Assembly (NCBI GenBank): GCA_947177445.1
Contig: CAMWUL010000023.1
Span: forward strand, 1 to 42,798
Direction: 5' to 3'
From: an uncultured Lachnospiraceae bacterium
Lineage (GTDB): Bacteria; Bacillota; Clostridia; Lachnospirales; Lachnospiraceae
Length of the DNA stretch: 42,798 nt
Each line of letters begins with the position of its first letter. Position 1 is the stretch's first letter. The position numbers were made by a program, and so were the translations under genes. The notes under the pieces were generated by a model. The model had not been told where the DNA came from and ran no database searches. It saw nothing but the letters and a program-made list of their open reading frames with translations. Shown here in pieces: positions 15,407-23,704 of the stretch.

Positions 15407-15931
15407 ATGAAAAAACTGGAAGAATATGTGGTGAGTATTCCTGATTTCCCGGAGGAGGGTATCATATTCCGGGATGTTACGAGCGTGCTGCAGGATGCGG
15501 ACGGACTGCAGCTGGCGGTGGACACCATGCAGGACATGGTAAAGGATCTGGAATATGATGTGGTGGCGGGGCCGGAATCCAGGGGATTTATATTTGGAAC
15601 GCCCATTGCTTATAATAATAAAAAGCCCTTTGTGCTGATCCGCAAGGCGGGCAAGCTTCCCAGGGAGACGGTTTCCATTGCCTACGATCTGGAGTACGGG
15701 CAGGCTGTGATTGAGATGCATAAGGACAGTATTAAGCCCGGACAGAGGGTGCTGATCGTGGATGATCTGATTGCCACGGGAGGAACCACGGAGGCTATGA
15801 TAAAGCTTGTTGAGCAGCTGGGAGGCCAGGTGGCAGGCATCGTGGTGCTGATGGAGCTTGCAGGACTAAAGGGACGGGAGCGGCTTTCCGGATACCGTCT
15901 GGAGTCGGCGATCTGTTATCCCGGAAAGTAG
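15407..15931 (+). CDS. apt: Adenine phosphoribosyltransferase
   Basis: A 174-residue cytoplasmic purine-salvage enzyme that converts adenine and PRPP to AMP and pyrophosphate. The type I PRTase PRPP loop is VLIVDDLIATGGTT (about residues 117-130). The APT-specific start PDFPEEGIIFRDVTS and the AGPESRGFIFG stretch (about 55-65) are present, with flexible-loop residues RKAGKLPRETV. The length equals bacterial APTs. The start has AGAGG about 9 nt upstream. It lies 6 bp after the CBS gene and 40 bp before rel; apt-rel adjacency is common in Firmicutes. Confidence 0.97.
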   Translation: MKKLEEYVVSIPDFPEEGIIFRDVTSVLQDADGLQLAVDTMQDMVKDLEYDVVAGPESRGFIFGTPIAYNNKKPFVLIRKAGKLPRETVSIAYDLEYGQAVIEMHKDSIKPGQRVLIVDDLIATGGTTEAMIKLVEQLGGQVAGIVVLMELAGLKGRERLSGYRLESAICYPGK

Positions 15932-15971
15932 AGTGCCGCAGTGGAGCATACGGCAGGAGAGCGTAGTATCT

Positions 15972-18272
15972 ATGGCAGAAGAAAAGAATGATGTCATTTT
16001 TGACGATGGAAAAATCAATGAATCCCATGAATTTGTAAATCCTGAGGAGCTGTATCAGGAGCTTATTCAGCGTGTCCATAAATATCATCCCAGCGATGAT
16101 ATTTCCATGATTGAAAAGGCGTACCGGATCGCGTATGAGGCCCATAAGAATCAGTTCCGAAAGTCAGGGGAGCCATATATCGTTCATCCGCTGAACGTAG
16201 CTATCATTCTGGCAGATCTGGAATTGGACAAGGAGACTATCGTGGCCGGCATCCTCCATGATGTGGTGGAGGATACTGTTATGACGGAGGAGGATCTGAA
16301 GCGTGAGTTCGGAGACGACGTGGCTCTTTTGGTGGACGGCGTCACCAAGCTGGAGAGAATCCCTCTGTCTTCCGGAACAGACCAGCCGGATCAAAAGCTG
16401 GAGATGCAGGCGGAGAATCTGCGAAAAATGTTTCTGGCCATGGCGAAGGACATCCGGGTCATAATGATCAAGCTGGCCGACAGGCTTCACAATATGCGGA
16501 CGCTCAAGTATAAAACGCCGGAGAGCCAGCAGAGGATTGCCGGGGAAACTCTGGAGATCTACTGTCCTATTGCCCAGAGGCTGGGCATCAGTAAAATCAA
16601 GATTGAGCTGGACGATCTGTCCCTGAAATATCTGGAGCCGGAGGTCTATTATGACCTGGTGGATAAGATCGCGGTGCGCAAAAGCGTTCGTGAAAAATAT
16701 ATTCAGGGCATCGTGGACGAGGTGAGGGAGCATATCGTCGGAGCCGGGATCCAGGCCAAGGTGGACGGCCGGGTAAAGCATTTTTTCAGCATCTATAAAA
16801 AGATGAAAAACCAGAATAAGACGCTGGATCAGATATACGATCTGTTTGCGGTGCGCATTATCGTGGAGACTGTGCGGGACTGTTATGCGGCCCTGGGCGT
16901 AATCCATGAAATGTATACGCCGATTCCCGGAAGGTTCAAGGACTATATTGCCATGCCCAAGGCAAATATGTACCAGTCCCTCCATACGACCCTGATCGGG
17001 AGTACGGGACAGCCCTTTGAGATACAGATCCGCACCTTTGAGATGCACAAGGCTGCCGAATACGGCATTGCCGCCCACTGGAAGTACAAGGAGGCCTCGG
17101 ACGGCAAAAAGGTGGCGGCCCAGGAGGAGGAAAAGCTTGTATGGCTGCGCCAGATTCTGGAATGGCAGCAGGACATGTCCGACAACCGGGAATTTTTAAA
17201 TCTGCTGAAGAACGATCTGGATCTGTTTTCGGACAATGTGTACTGCTTTACGCCCACCGGTGAGGTGAAAAACCTTCCTGCGGGCTCCACGCCCATTGAT
17301 TTTGCCTATTGCATTCATTCCGCCGTGGGAAATCGCATGGTGGGAGCCAGAGTCAACGGCAAGCTGGTGACCATCGACTACGAGATTAAAAACGGCGACA
17401 GGATAGAGATCATTACTTCCCAGAATTCCAAGGGTCCCAGCCGGGACTGGCTGAATGTGGTGAAAAGCACCCAGGCAAAAAACAAGATTAATCAATGGTT
17501 CAAAAATGAACTGAAGGAAGATAACATTGTAAAGGGACGGGATCTGCTGGCCAATTACTGCAAGACGAAATCCATCAACCTGTCGGAGCTGCAGAAACAG
17601 GAATATATGGATGCCATTATGCGCAAATACGGCTTTCGGGATTGGGAGTCCGTTCTGGCAGCCATCGGCCATGGCGCCCTGAAGGAGGGTCAGATCGTCA
17701 ACCGGATGCAGGAGCTCTACGACAGGGCGCATCAGAAGGAGACTACCAACGAGGAGGTGCTTCAGAGCATTGCCGAGGCCAGCGCCGCCGCTGCCGCAAA
17801 GCCGGCCAGGATGAAGGCCAAAAGCGGCATCGTGGTCAAGGGAATTGCGGATTTATCCGTGCGGTTTTCCAAGTGCTGTTCTCCGGTGCCGGGAGATGAG
17901 ATTGTAGGCTTTGTCACCAGAGGAAGAGGGATTTCCATCCACCGCACGGATTGTGTGAATATGATGAACCTGCCGGAGATCGAGAGGATCCGTCTGATCG
18001 ACGCGGAATGGCAGGATGAGGGTGCGGCGGAGAAATATGTGGCGGAGATCAAGATATTTGCCAATAACCGCAACGGGCTTCTGGCGGATATCTCCAAGGC
18101 CATGACCGAAAAAAACATCGATATTCTTTCTATGAATACCAGAGTCAGCAGACAGGGACTGGCCACACTGCAGACCACCTTCGAGATCGGAGGGCGTGAA
18201 GAGCTGAACCGCATTATCGAAAGAATCCGGGCGATTGAGAGTGTGGTGGATATAGAGAGGACCACCGGGTAA
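15972..18272 (+). CDS. relA: Bifunctional (p)ppGpp synthetase/hydrolase Rel
   Basis: A 766-residue full-length RSH protein. The N-terminal HD hydrolase keeps its metal motif HDVVEDT. The synthetase domain has the RFKDYIAMPK motif; an RxKD signature is typical of bifunctional Rel rather than the EXDD of monofunctional RelA. Then come the TGS domain (YCFTPTGEVKNLPAGSTPID), the helical region, the zinc-finger region with FSKCCSPVPGD, and a C-terminal ACT domain (AEIKIFANNRNGLLADIS). It makes and destroys the stringent alarmone and senses uncharged tRNA on ribosomes. I chose ATG 15972, with GGAG about 10 nt upstream; a GTG at 15933 is possible but weaker. Confidence 0.96.
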   Translation: MAEEKNDVIFDDGKINESHEFVNPEELYQELIQRVHKYHPSDDISMIEKAYRIAYEAHKNQFRKSGEPYIVHPLNVAIILADLELDKETIVAGILHDVVEDTVMTEEDLKREFGDDVALLVDGVTKLERIPLSSGTDQPDQKLEMQAENLRKMFLAMAKDIRVIMIKLADRLHNMRTLKYKTPESQQRIAGETLEIYCPIAQRLGISKIKIELDDLSLKYLEPEVYYDLVDKIAVRKSVREKYIQGIVDEVREHIVGAGIQAKVDGRVKHFFSIYKKMKNQNKTLDQIYDLFAVRIIVETVRDCYAALGVIHEMYTPIPGRFKDYIAMPKANMYQSLHTTLIGSTGQPFEIQIRTFEMHKAAEYGIAAHWKYKEASDGKKVAAQEEEKLVWLRQILEWQQDMSDNREFLNLLKNDLDLFSDNVYCFTPTGEVKNLPAGSTPIDFAYCIHSAVGNRMVGARVNGKLVTIDYEIKNGDRIEIITSQNSKGPSRDWLNVVKSTQAKNKINQWFKNELKEDNIVKGRDLLANYCKTKSINLSELQKQEYMDAIMRKYGFRDWESVLAAIGHGALKEGQIVNRMQELYDRAHQKETTNEEVLQSIAEASAAAAAKPARMKAKSGIVVKGIADLSVRFSKCCSPVPGDEIVGFVTRGRGISIHRTDCVNMMNLPEIERIRLIDAEWQDEGAAEKYVAEIKIFANNRNGLLADISKAMTEKNIDILSMNTRVSRQGLATLQTTFEIGGREELNRIIERIRAIESVVDIERTTG

Positions 18273-18380
18273 GGTATGTCCGTATCTTAGGGACTGGAGA
18301 TGAGGAAGAGCATTCAGGGTGCCGGACATACGAAAAAAGTGAGGCAGGAAATACCTGAGGAAGCTCACAGGAGGATATAT

Positions 18381-19043
18381 ATGGCGCAGATCAAAATCGG
18401 ACGCATGGTTCTGGGCGTATGCCAGACCAATTGCTATTTTTTGTACAGAGAAGGAGAAAAGGACTGTATCGTTGTGGATCCTGCGGACAAGGGCGGGGAT
18501 ATCTACAGAGCTCTGCAGAAAAACGGTTTCCGGACGGCGGGGATCCTGCTCACTCACGGGCATTTTGACCATATATGGGGTCTGGATGGGCTGCGGGATG
18601 CGGCCAGCGCCGCGGCGGAGGCAGACGGGCTGGAGCCTGTAAGGGCCTATGCATGCCAGGAAGAGCGGGAGCTTTTAAAGGATGCGCATCAAAATGTGTC
18701 GGAACAGGCGGGACGGCCCTGCTCTGCTTATGCGGACGTATATGTTAAGGACGGGCAGGAGATTGCTCTGGCGGGAATGACCTGCCGGGTTATTGCCACT
18801 CCGGGACATACGGCGGGAGGCTGCTGCTATTATTTTGAGGAGGCCGGATTTTTGATGGCGGGGGATACGCTCTTTGCGGAGTCCGTGGGAAGGACGGATT
18901 TTCCCACCGGCAGTATGGGAACGCTGGTGCGTTCCATCAAGGACAAGCTCTTTATTCTGCCCGAGGAGACGAAAGTTTATCCGGGACATGGGGAGAGCAC
19001 TACCATAGGGCATGAAAAGAAATATAACCCTTTTTGCGGATAA
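18381..19043 (+). CDS. Metallo-beta-lactamase-fold hydrolase, glyoxalase II-like
   Basis: A 220-residue cytoplasmic hydrolase. The metal motif is THGHFDHIWG (HxHxDH), followed by the third metal His in ATPGHTAGG, the bridging Asp in MAGDTLF and the final His in YPGHGE. This is the YqgX/GloB-like group: thiolester hydrolases that act on thiol adducts; Clostridia often lack glutathione, so the real thiol is unknown. ATG 18381 has GGAGG 7 nt upstream; an in-frame upstream extension from 18300 is not supported. It lies about 110 bp after rel, an arrangement widely kept in Clostridia. Confidence 0.9.
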   Translation: MAQIKIGRMVLGVCQTNCYFLYREGEKDCIVVDPADKGGDIYRALQKNGFRTAGILLTHGHFDHIWGLDGLRDAASAAAEADGLEPVRAYACQEERELLKDAHQNVSEQAGRPCSAYADVYVKDGQEIALAGMTCRVIATPGHTAGGCCYYFEEAGFLMAGDTLFAESVGRTDFPTGSMGTLVRSIKDKLFILPEETKVYPGHGESTTIGHEKKYNPFCG

Positions 19044-19046
19044 GGT

Positions 19047-20126
19047 GTGCAGACATCGATTGTTTGTGCCGCCGCAGGCGGCATGTCCAAAGGTCTGAAA
19101 AAGGCGGCGGGGGTCATAGATTTGGAAGGAAAGAGCAGCAAGGCCCATCTGGTTATGGATGAGGTGAAAAAGGTGATCATAGGAAAGGATGGCTGTGTGG
19201 AAAAGGTGATGGCGGCCATTCTGGCAAAGGGGAACGTACTTCTGGAGGATGTGCCGGGAGTGGGTAAGACAGAGATGGCGCTGGCATTTTCCAGGGCCAT
19301 GGGGCTTCTGTGCAGCCGGGTACAGTTTACGCCTGATGTGATGCCTGCGGATATCACAGGCTTTTCCATGTATCGGAAGGAGGAGGAACGGTTTGTATAT
19401 CATCCCGGCGCGGCCATGTGCAATCTGCTGCTGGCGGATGAGATCAACCGGACTTCCCCTAAAACCCAGTCGGCTTTGCTGGAGGTTATGGAGGAGGGCA
19501 GCGTGACGGTGGACGGCGTTACCAGGCAGGTGCCGAAGCCCTTTATTGTGCTGGCCACACAGAATCCGGTGGGCTCCTATGGGACACAACGGCTGCCGGA
19601 GGCTCAGATGGACCGTTTTCTGATCTGCATCAGCATGGGATATCCGGAGCCGGAGGATGAGCTTCGAATGCTGAAGAGCCGTCAGGGAGAAAAGCCGTTA
19701 GACAGTGTGAGTCCGGTGATTTCCAAAGAAGAGCTGCTGGCCATGCAGCAGGAGGTGGAGGACATTTATATCCGGGACAATGTGTATAGGTATATGGTGC
19801 TTTTGTCCGGAGCCACCAGGGAGCACGAGCTGCTGGATCTGGGGATGAGCCCCAGAGGCACGCTGGCTTTGGGGAAAATGGCCAGGGCCTATGCTTATCT
19901 GGCGGGGCGCACATATGTGATACCGGGGGATGTAAAGTCGGCGTTTGCAGACGTGGGTATCCACCGGATCCGGCTGAACCAGAAAGCCAGGATAGACGGG
20001 CAGGACGCGGAGGCAGTGCTGGAGGATGTGCTGCGGCAGGTGAAGGAGCCCAGGATGGGAGAGAGGGGAGAAAAGGCTTCGGGCAGATTGGAACGGGGAT
20101 TTTCCCGGGCCGCCGGGCAATGGTAA
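19047..20126 (+). CDS. MoxR-family AAA+ ATPase
   Basis: A 359-residue AAA+ protein. Walker A lies in LLEDVPGVGKTEMAL (about residues 66-80) and Walker B in LLLADEINRTSPKTQSALLE, followed by sensor 1 (VLATQNPVGSYGTQRLPEAQ) and the MoxR lid with LGMSPRGTLAL. MoxR ATPases act as chaperone-like remodelers and almost always sit with DUF58 and transglutaminase partners, as here. The start is unsure: GTG 19047 follows the previous stop by 3 nt, while ATG 19083 is also possible. The first 35 residues are poorly conserved. The stop overlaps the next start by 7 nt. Confidence 0.92.
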   Translation: MQTSIVCAAAGGMSKGLKKAAGVIDLEGKSSKAHLVMDEVKKVIIGKDGCVEKVMAAILAKGNVLLEDVPGVGKTEMALAFSRAMGLLCSRVQFTPDVMPADITGFSMYRKEEERFVYHPGAAMCNLLLADEINRTSPKTQSALLEVMEEGSVTVDGVTRQVPKPFIVLATQNPVGSYGTQRLPEAQMDRFLICISMGYPEPEDELRMLKSRQGEKPLDSVSPVISKEELLAMQQEVEDIYIRDNVYRYMVLLSGATREHELLDLGMSPRGTLALGKMARAYAYLAGRTYVIPGDVKSAFADVGIHRIRLNQKARIDGQDAEAVLEDVLRQVKEPRMGERGEKASGRLERGFSRAAGQW

Positions 20127-21109
20127 AAAGGCGGCTCTGTTACCTGATGGCTGTGGTGACAGGGTTTTATTTTGTGATGCTCTATGACTTCAGGGGGCTG
20201 CGGTTTCTGGCGGCCTGTCTGATCTGTATTCCTTTGCTGTATCTGGTTTTGCTGATTCCCCAGGCCAGAGGCTGCACCGTCTCGCTGGAGGCAGAAGCAG
20301 ATACGGTGGTTCGGGAGGGCTTGATTGCTCTTACACTGACGGTGGAGAACAGGGGATTTCTGCCTGTTTCCAGGATATGGATCAGGGGAGTCTGGAAGGG
20401 ACCGGGAGAGGAGGAGCAAAAGATTCAAAGGTGGCTGTGCGGCATCAGAGGAAGGCATGTCACCAGGGTCTGTCTGGAATTTCCCGCGCTGCATTGCGGC
20501 AGAGGAGAATTTATTCTGACCAAGGCAGGCGTCTGCGATTATTCCGGAATTTTTGCACTGCCGGCCAGAGAGCGCGGCGGGAATGCGGAGGTGTGTGTTC
20601 TTCCCAGGCTCTTCTCCATTCCCAGACAGGTGCTGGATCCGGCGGCGCTTCGAATCCGGAACGGAGAGAGGGACGGGGATGTGTTTGTGCGGGATTTTCA
20701 TCCAGGGGACAGTATACACAGGGTGTACTGGAAGCTTTCTACAAAAACAGACCAGCTGCAGGTCCGGGACAGGGAAGAGAGCGCTTCGGTGATGTTCTAT
20801 CTGGACGGAGTGGGAAAGCTTCGCACCAGGCCAAAGCTATGGGACGATTTTCTTGACAGGGCCTGTTCTCTCATGTGCTTTTTTCTGGAGGAAGGCGTAC
20901 CCGGACTGCAGATAGTCTGGCAGGAGGAACAGGGCGAGGCGTGCCGGGAAATCCAGGAGCCGGAAGAGGTGTGGACCTGGGTGTATGCGCTTTTAATGCA
21001 GAAGGGGGAAATCCCGCTCCGGGAGGGACAGGACGTTTTCCCTGCCTCCGGCTTCTGCCTGAGGGAGGACGGCAGACTCTTTCTGGGGGAGCAATGCGTA
21101 TATGAATAA
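20120..21109 (+). CDS. DUF58 domain protein
   Basis: A 329-residue protein with two N-terminal membrane helices (about residues 7-20 and 28-47). A beta-rich middle region is followed by the DUF58 signature FVRDFHPGDSIHRVYWKLST (about 193-212), with the RDRE stretch right after. DUF58 proteins resemble von Willebrand A-like folds and partner with MoxR ATPases. The gene overlaps moxR by 7 bp and the transglutaminase gene by 8 bp, so the three are translationally coupled. The role is probably in envelope or secreted-protein maturation; the substrate is unknown. Confidence 0.9.
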   Translation: MVKRRLCYLMAVVTGFYFVMLYDFRGLRFLAACLICIPLLYLVLLIPQARGCTVSLEAEADTVVREGLIALTLTVENRGFLPVSRIWIRGVWKGPGEEEQKIQRWLCGIRGRHVTRVCLEFPALHCGRGEFILTKAGVCDYSGIFALPARERGGNAEVCVLPRLFSIPRQVLDPAALRIRNGERDGDVFVRDFHPGDSIHRVYWKLSTKTDQLQVRDREESASVMFYLDGVGKLRTRPKLWDDFLDRACSLMCFFLEEGVPGLQIVWQEEQGEACREIQEPEEVWTWVYALLMQKGEIPLREGQDVFPASGFCLREDGRLFLGEQCVYE

Positions 21110-23639
21110 GGTGAAACGTCTGTTTAACATATTACTGATGCTGGTGAACAATATAGGCATTGTGGGAGCCCTGGTTTCGATTTTGGAGATTCCCTGGGAC
21201 AGTGCGCTGGATCCTGTGTTATTTTGGAGTGCGGTGTTCCTTTTTTGTGTGGCCGCCGCCTTTCTCTGGAAAGGCAGAAATCGAAGCAGAATTTTGTGCA
21301 GGGTGGTTTTATGTCTGATCCTTTACGTTTTTCTGGCATTTGTCTTTTGGGAGGAATTGTTTGCAGGGATCACATTGGTTCTGCAGGGGCCGGCGGAGAA
21401 GCTGGGTGAGATTTACGGCTTTCGCATTTACTGGCCGCAAAGTGCGTTGCTGCAGGAGACCGGGCGGGACGCGGAGGAGCTGAGAACACTGGGGACCATG
21501 GGAATGCTGGCAATCCTGTTTCCTCTGGAACTGGCGGCGGGTTATTTTGCGGCCCGGGGAAGCTGGCTGCCTGTGGCGGCGGGGAATCTGCTATGGTTTA
21601 CTGCCGCATGTGCCTGCAATGTGTTTCCTGATTTTTTTTATCTGGTATTTTGTGTATTGGGTGTTTTGGCCGGATTTGCCAGGAGAGATTTTCGGAACGA
21701 CCCTGTGGCGGGGCTTCAGGCGGCATTGTGGATGGCCGCCTTTACAGGGCTGGCTATGGGGTGTGCCTATTTTATTGTGCTGCCTGCTGCGGATGAGCAA
21801 TATGAGCGAAGCCTGTTGGAAAGGCAGCAGTTTTATATGGAGGTAAACCAGGAGTGGATTCCCCGGATCCGCAGCTTTTTTGCAGGACACGGCATGGGGG
21901 CAGGAGTGGATGTGTCAGGAGAGCTGGGCAGGAAGGAGATCTTTTCCGATACCCTTACGGAAACATACCTGGTGACGGCGGACAGCCTTCCCCGGGGAAC
22001 CCTGTACCTGAAGGGATTTGCGGGAAAGGATTACGGGAAGGACGCCTGGAAAGCGGACACGGATGCACATTTCCGGGAGTATTATGAAAGAGAAGGACTG
22101 AAGCTTCCGGAGGATTTCCGGCATTTGGTGAATATCGGCTGGGAGGCGGCCCGGGCCATGCAGGGGGGAGAGCCGGGAAGACTGGCCATTCAGGAGCTGG
22201 GCGGCAGCGGGAGCTACAGTCTGTACCCTTGCGGGGCCTTTTTGACAGATGGGTATCAGGTGAACAGCGACGGCACCTGCGCCCGACGGGATACCGTGTA
22301 TGAATTTGAATACTATCTTCTGGAGGGACATGGCCGAAATGGCCGTCTGCCCTGGGGGTATTCCAGGCTGGAGCAGCAATACCGGCAGTATGTCTATGAT
22401 AATTATCTGGAGTATCCCCGGGAGGAGCTTGCGATTCTCACAAAGCAGCTGGAGAATTCGGATATCCGCAGGGACAGTATTTATCAGTGTGTTTTGGATA
22501 TTGCGGCCTTTCTGGAGGGACAGGCCTCCTATGATCTGGGGGCCGGGAACAATCCTGCCGGCACGGATTTTGTGGAATATTTTCTCTTTGAAAGCCATTC
22601 GGGGTATTGTATGCACTTTGCCTCTGCAGCAGTGCTGATCCTGCGATATTTTGGCATTCCGGCCAGATATGTGACAGGGTATGCGGTTTCCCCCGGCAAG
22701 TTCACGCAGGCCGGCACAGGGGAATGGAAGGCGACGCTCACAGGGGAGAACGCTCATGCCTGGGCGGAAGTTTACCTGGATGCCGTGGGCTGGGTACCGG
22801 TGGAGATGACGCCGGGAACAGCCGCTACCGGGGACAGCCGGGCGGAGCTTCTGGTGCGTATGGGAACACTGGAGGGGGATATTATCATGCAATCCTCTGC
22901 CAGGGAGGAGGCCAGGCAGGCAACCTTGCGGGAACTGGAGCAGGCCAGAATGGAAGCCGCCGCCCGGAAGGAAGCCGAAGAGCCCGGGAGACCTTGGTTT
23001 TTGGATCCGGAAGGCAAAGCAGAAAAAGACGGAGAGGCTTTGACGGAAGGCTCGTCTCAGGCAGCACCCGCCCTGCAGCAGGGAGGGAAGGGCTCTCAGG
23101 ATCCCTCCGGAATGACCGGACAGGCCCCGGCTTTGGGATCCGGAGAGGGATCGGAGAACCGGGAGAGGCAGAAGGCACCGGTACTGGAGAGCCGGAAGGG
23201 CAGTCCGGGGTTTTTGCTGCTGAATGGGCTGGGTGCTGTTTTGCTGATTTGGGGACTGAGGCGCGGTATTCCTGCCACAGCCCGGGGAAGGATACGATAT
23301 TGGCACAGGAAGCTGGAGCGTGCATCGGCCCGGGATCGGATTGCTTTGATGTACGGGAATCTGGAACGGGCGCTTCGGCTGGCAGGATATGCCGGAAAGG
23401 GACCGGGGGATGAGCAGGCGCTGAGGCGGAGCCTTAAAAGGATGTGCCCGGAAATTACAGATGCGGAGTGCCGGAAGCTTTGGGAGATCCTGGAGAGGAG
23501 CAGCTTTGCCAGGGAAGAGCCCTCTTCCGGAGAACAGAGTCAGGTATGGGCGATACAATGCGCTGTGGTGAGGAAGGCCTTTGCCGCAGCTCCTGTCCGT
23601 CGGAGGCTGTGGCTTTGGCTGCGGGTATACAGTGGATAA
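21102..23639 (+). CDS. Membrane transglutaminase-like protein (TgpA-type)
   Basis: An 845-residue membrane protein. About six helices fill the first ~225 residues. A large extracytoplasmic part contains the transglutaminase/protease core, with catalytic Cys503 (HSGYCMHFASA) and His552 (ENAHAWAEVY). The usual third residue position reads GWVPVEMTP, with Glu where classic members show Asp. A low-complexity charged linker (about 615-700) leads to a further helix (about 705-725) and a cytoplasmic tail of ~120 residues like the DUF4129 region. It is the third member of the MoxR/DUF58/transglutaminase set. The target, probably an exported or cell-wall protein, is not known. Confidence 0.88.
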   Translation: MNKVKRLFNILLMLVNNIGIVGALVSILEIPWDSALDPVLFWSAVFLFCVAAAFLWKGRNRSRILCRVVLCLILYVFLAFVFWEELFAGITLVLQGPAEKLGEIYGFRIYWPQSALLQETGRDAEELRTLGTMGMLAILFPLELAAGYFAARGSWLPVAAGNLLWFTAACACNVFPDFFYLVFCVLGVLAGFARRDFRNDPVAGLQAALWMAAFTGLAMGCAYFIVLPAADEQYERSLLERQQFYMEVNQEWIPRIRSFFAGHGMGAGVDVSGELGRKEIFSDTLTETYLVTADSLPRGTLYLKGFAGKDYGKDAWKADTDAHFREYYEREGLKLPEDFRHLVNIGWEAARAMQGGEPGRLAIQELGGSGSYSLYPCGAFLTDGYQVNSDGTCARRDTVYEFEYYLLEGHGRNGRLPWGYSRLEQQYRQYVYDNYLEYPREELAILTKQLENSDIRRDSIYQCVLDIAAFLEGQASYDLGAGNNPAGTDFVEYFLFESHSGYCMHFASAAVLILRYFGIPARYVTGYAVSPGKFTQAGTGEWKATLTGENAHAWAEVYLDAVGWVPVEMTPGTAATGDSRAELLVRMGTLEGDIIMQSSAREEARQATLRELEQARMEAAARKEAEEPGRPWFLDPEGKAEKDGEALTEGSSQAAPALQQGGKGSQDPSGMTGQAPALGSGEGSENRERQKAPVLESRKGSPGFLLLNGLGAVLLIWGLRRGIPATARGRIRYWHRKLERASARDRIALMYGNLERALRLAGYAGKGPGDEQALRRSLKRMCPEITDAECRKLWEILERSSFAREEPSSGEQSQVWAIQCAVVRKAFAAAPVRRRLWLWLRVYSG

Positions 23640-23704
23640 ATTGAAGGTACCTGTGGGAGATGATGTGTATCTAATGGAGAAGGCAGATATAGGAGAATTA
23701 AAAT

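Noticed and set aside
21915..23558. 547-codon minus-strand frame opposite the transglutaminase gene
   Set aside because: Pro/Arg/Gln-rich translation typical of an antisense frame; the plus-strand gene has clear domains and overlaps its operon partners.
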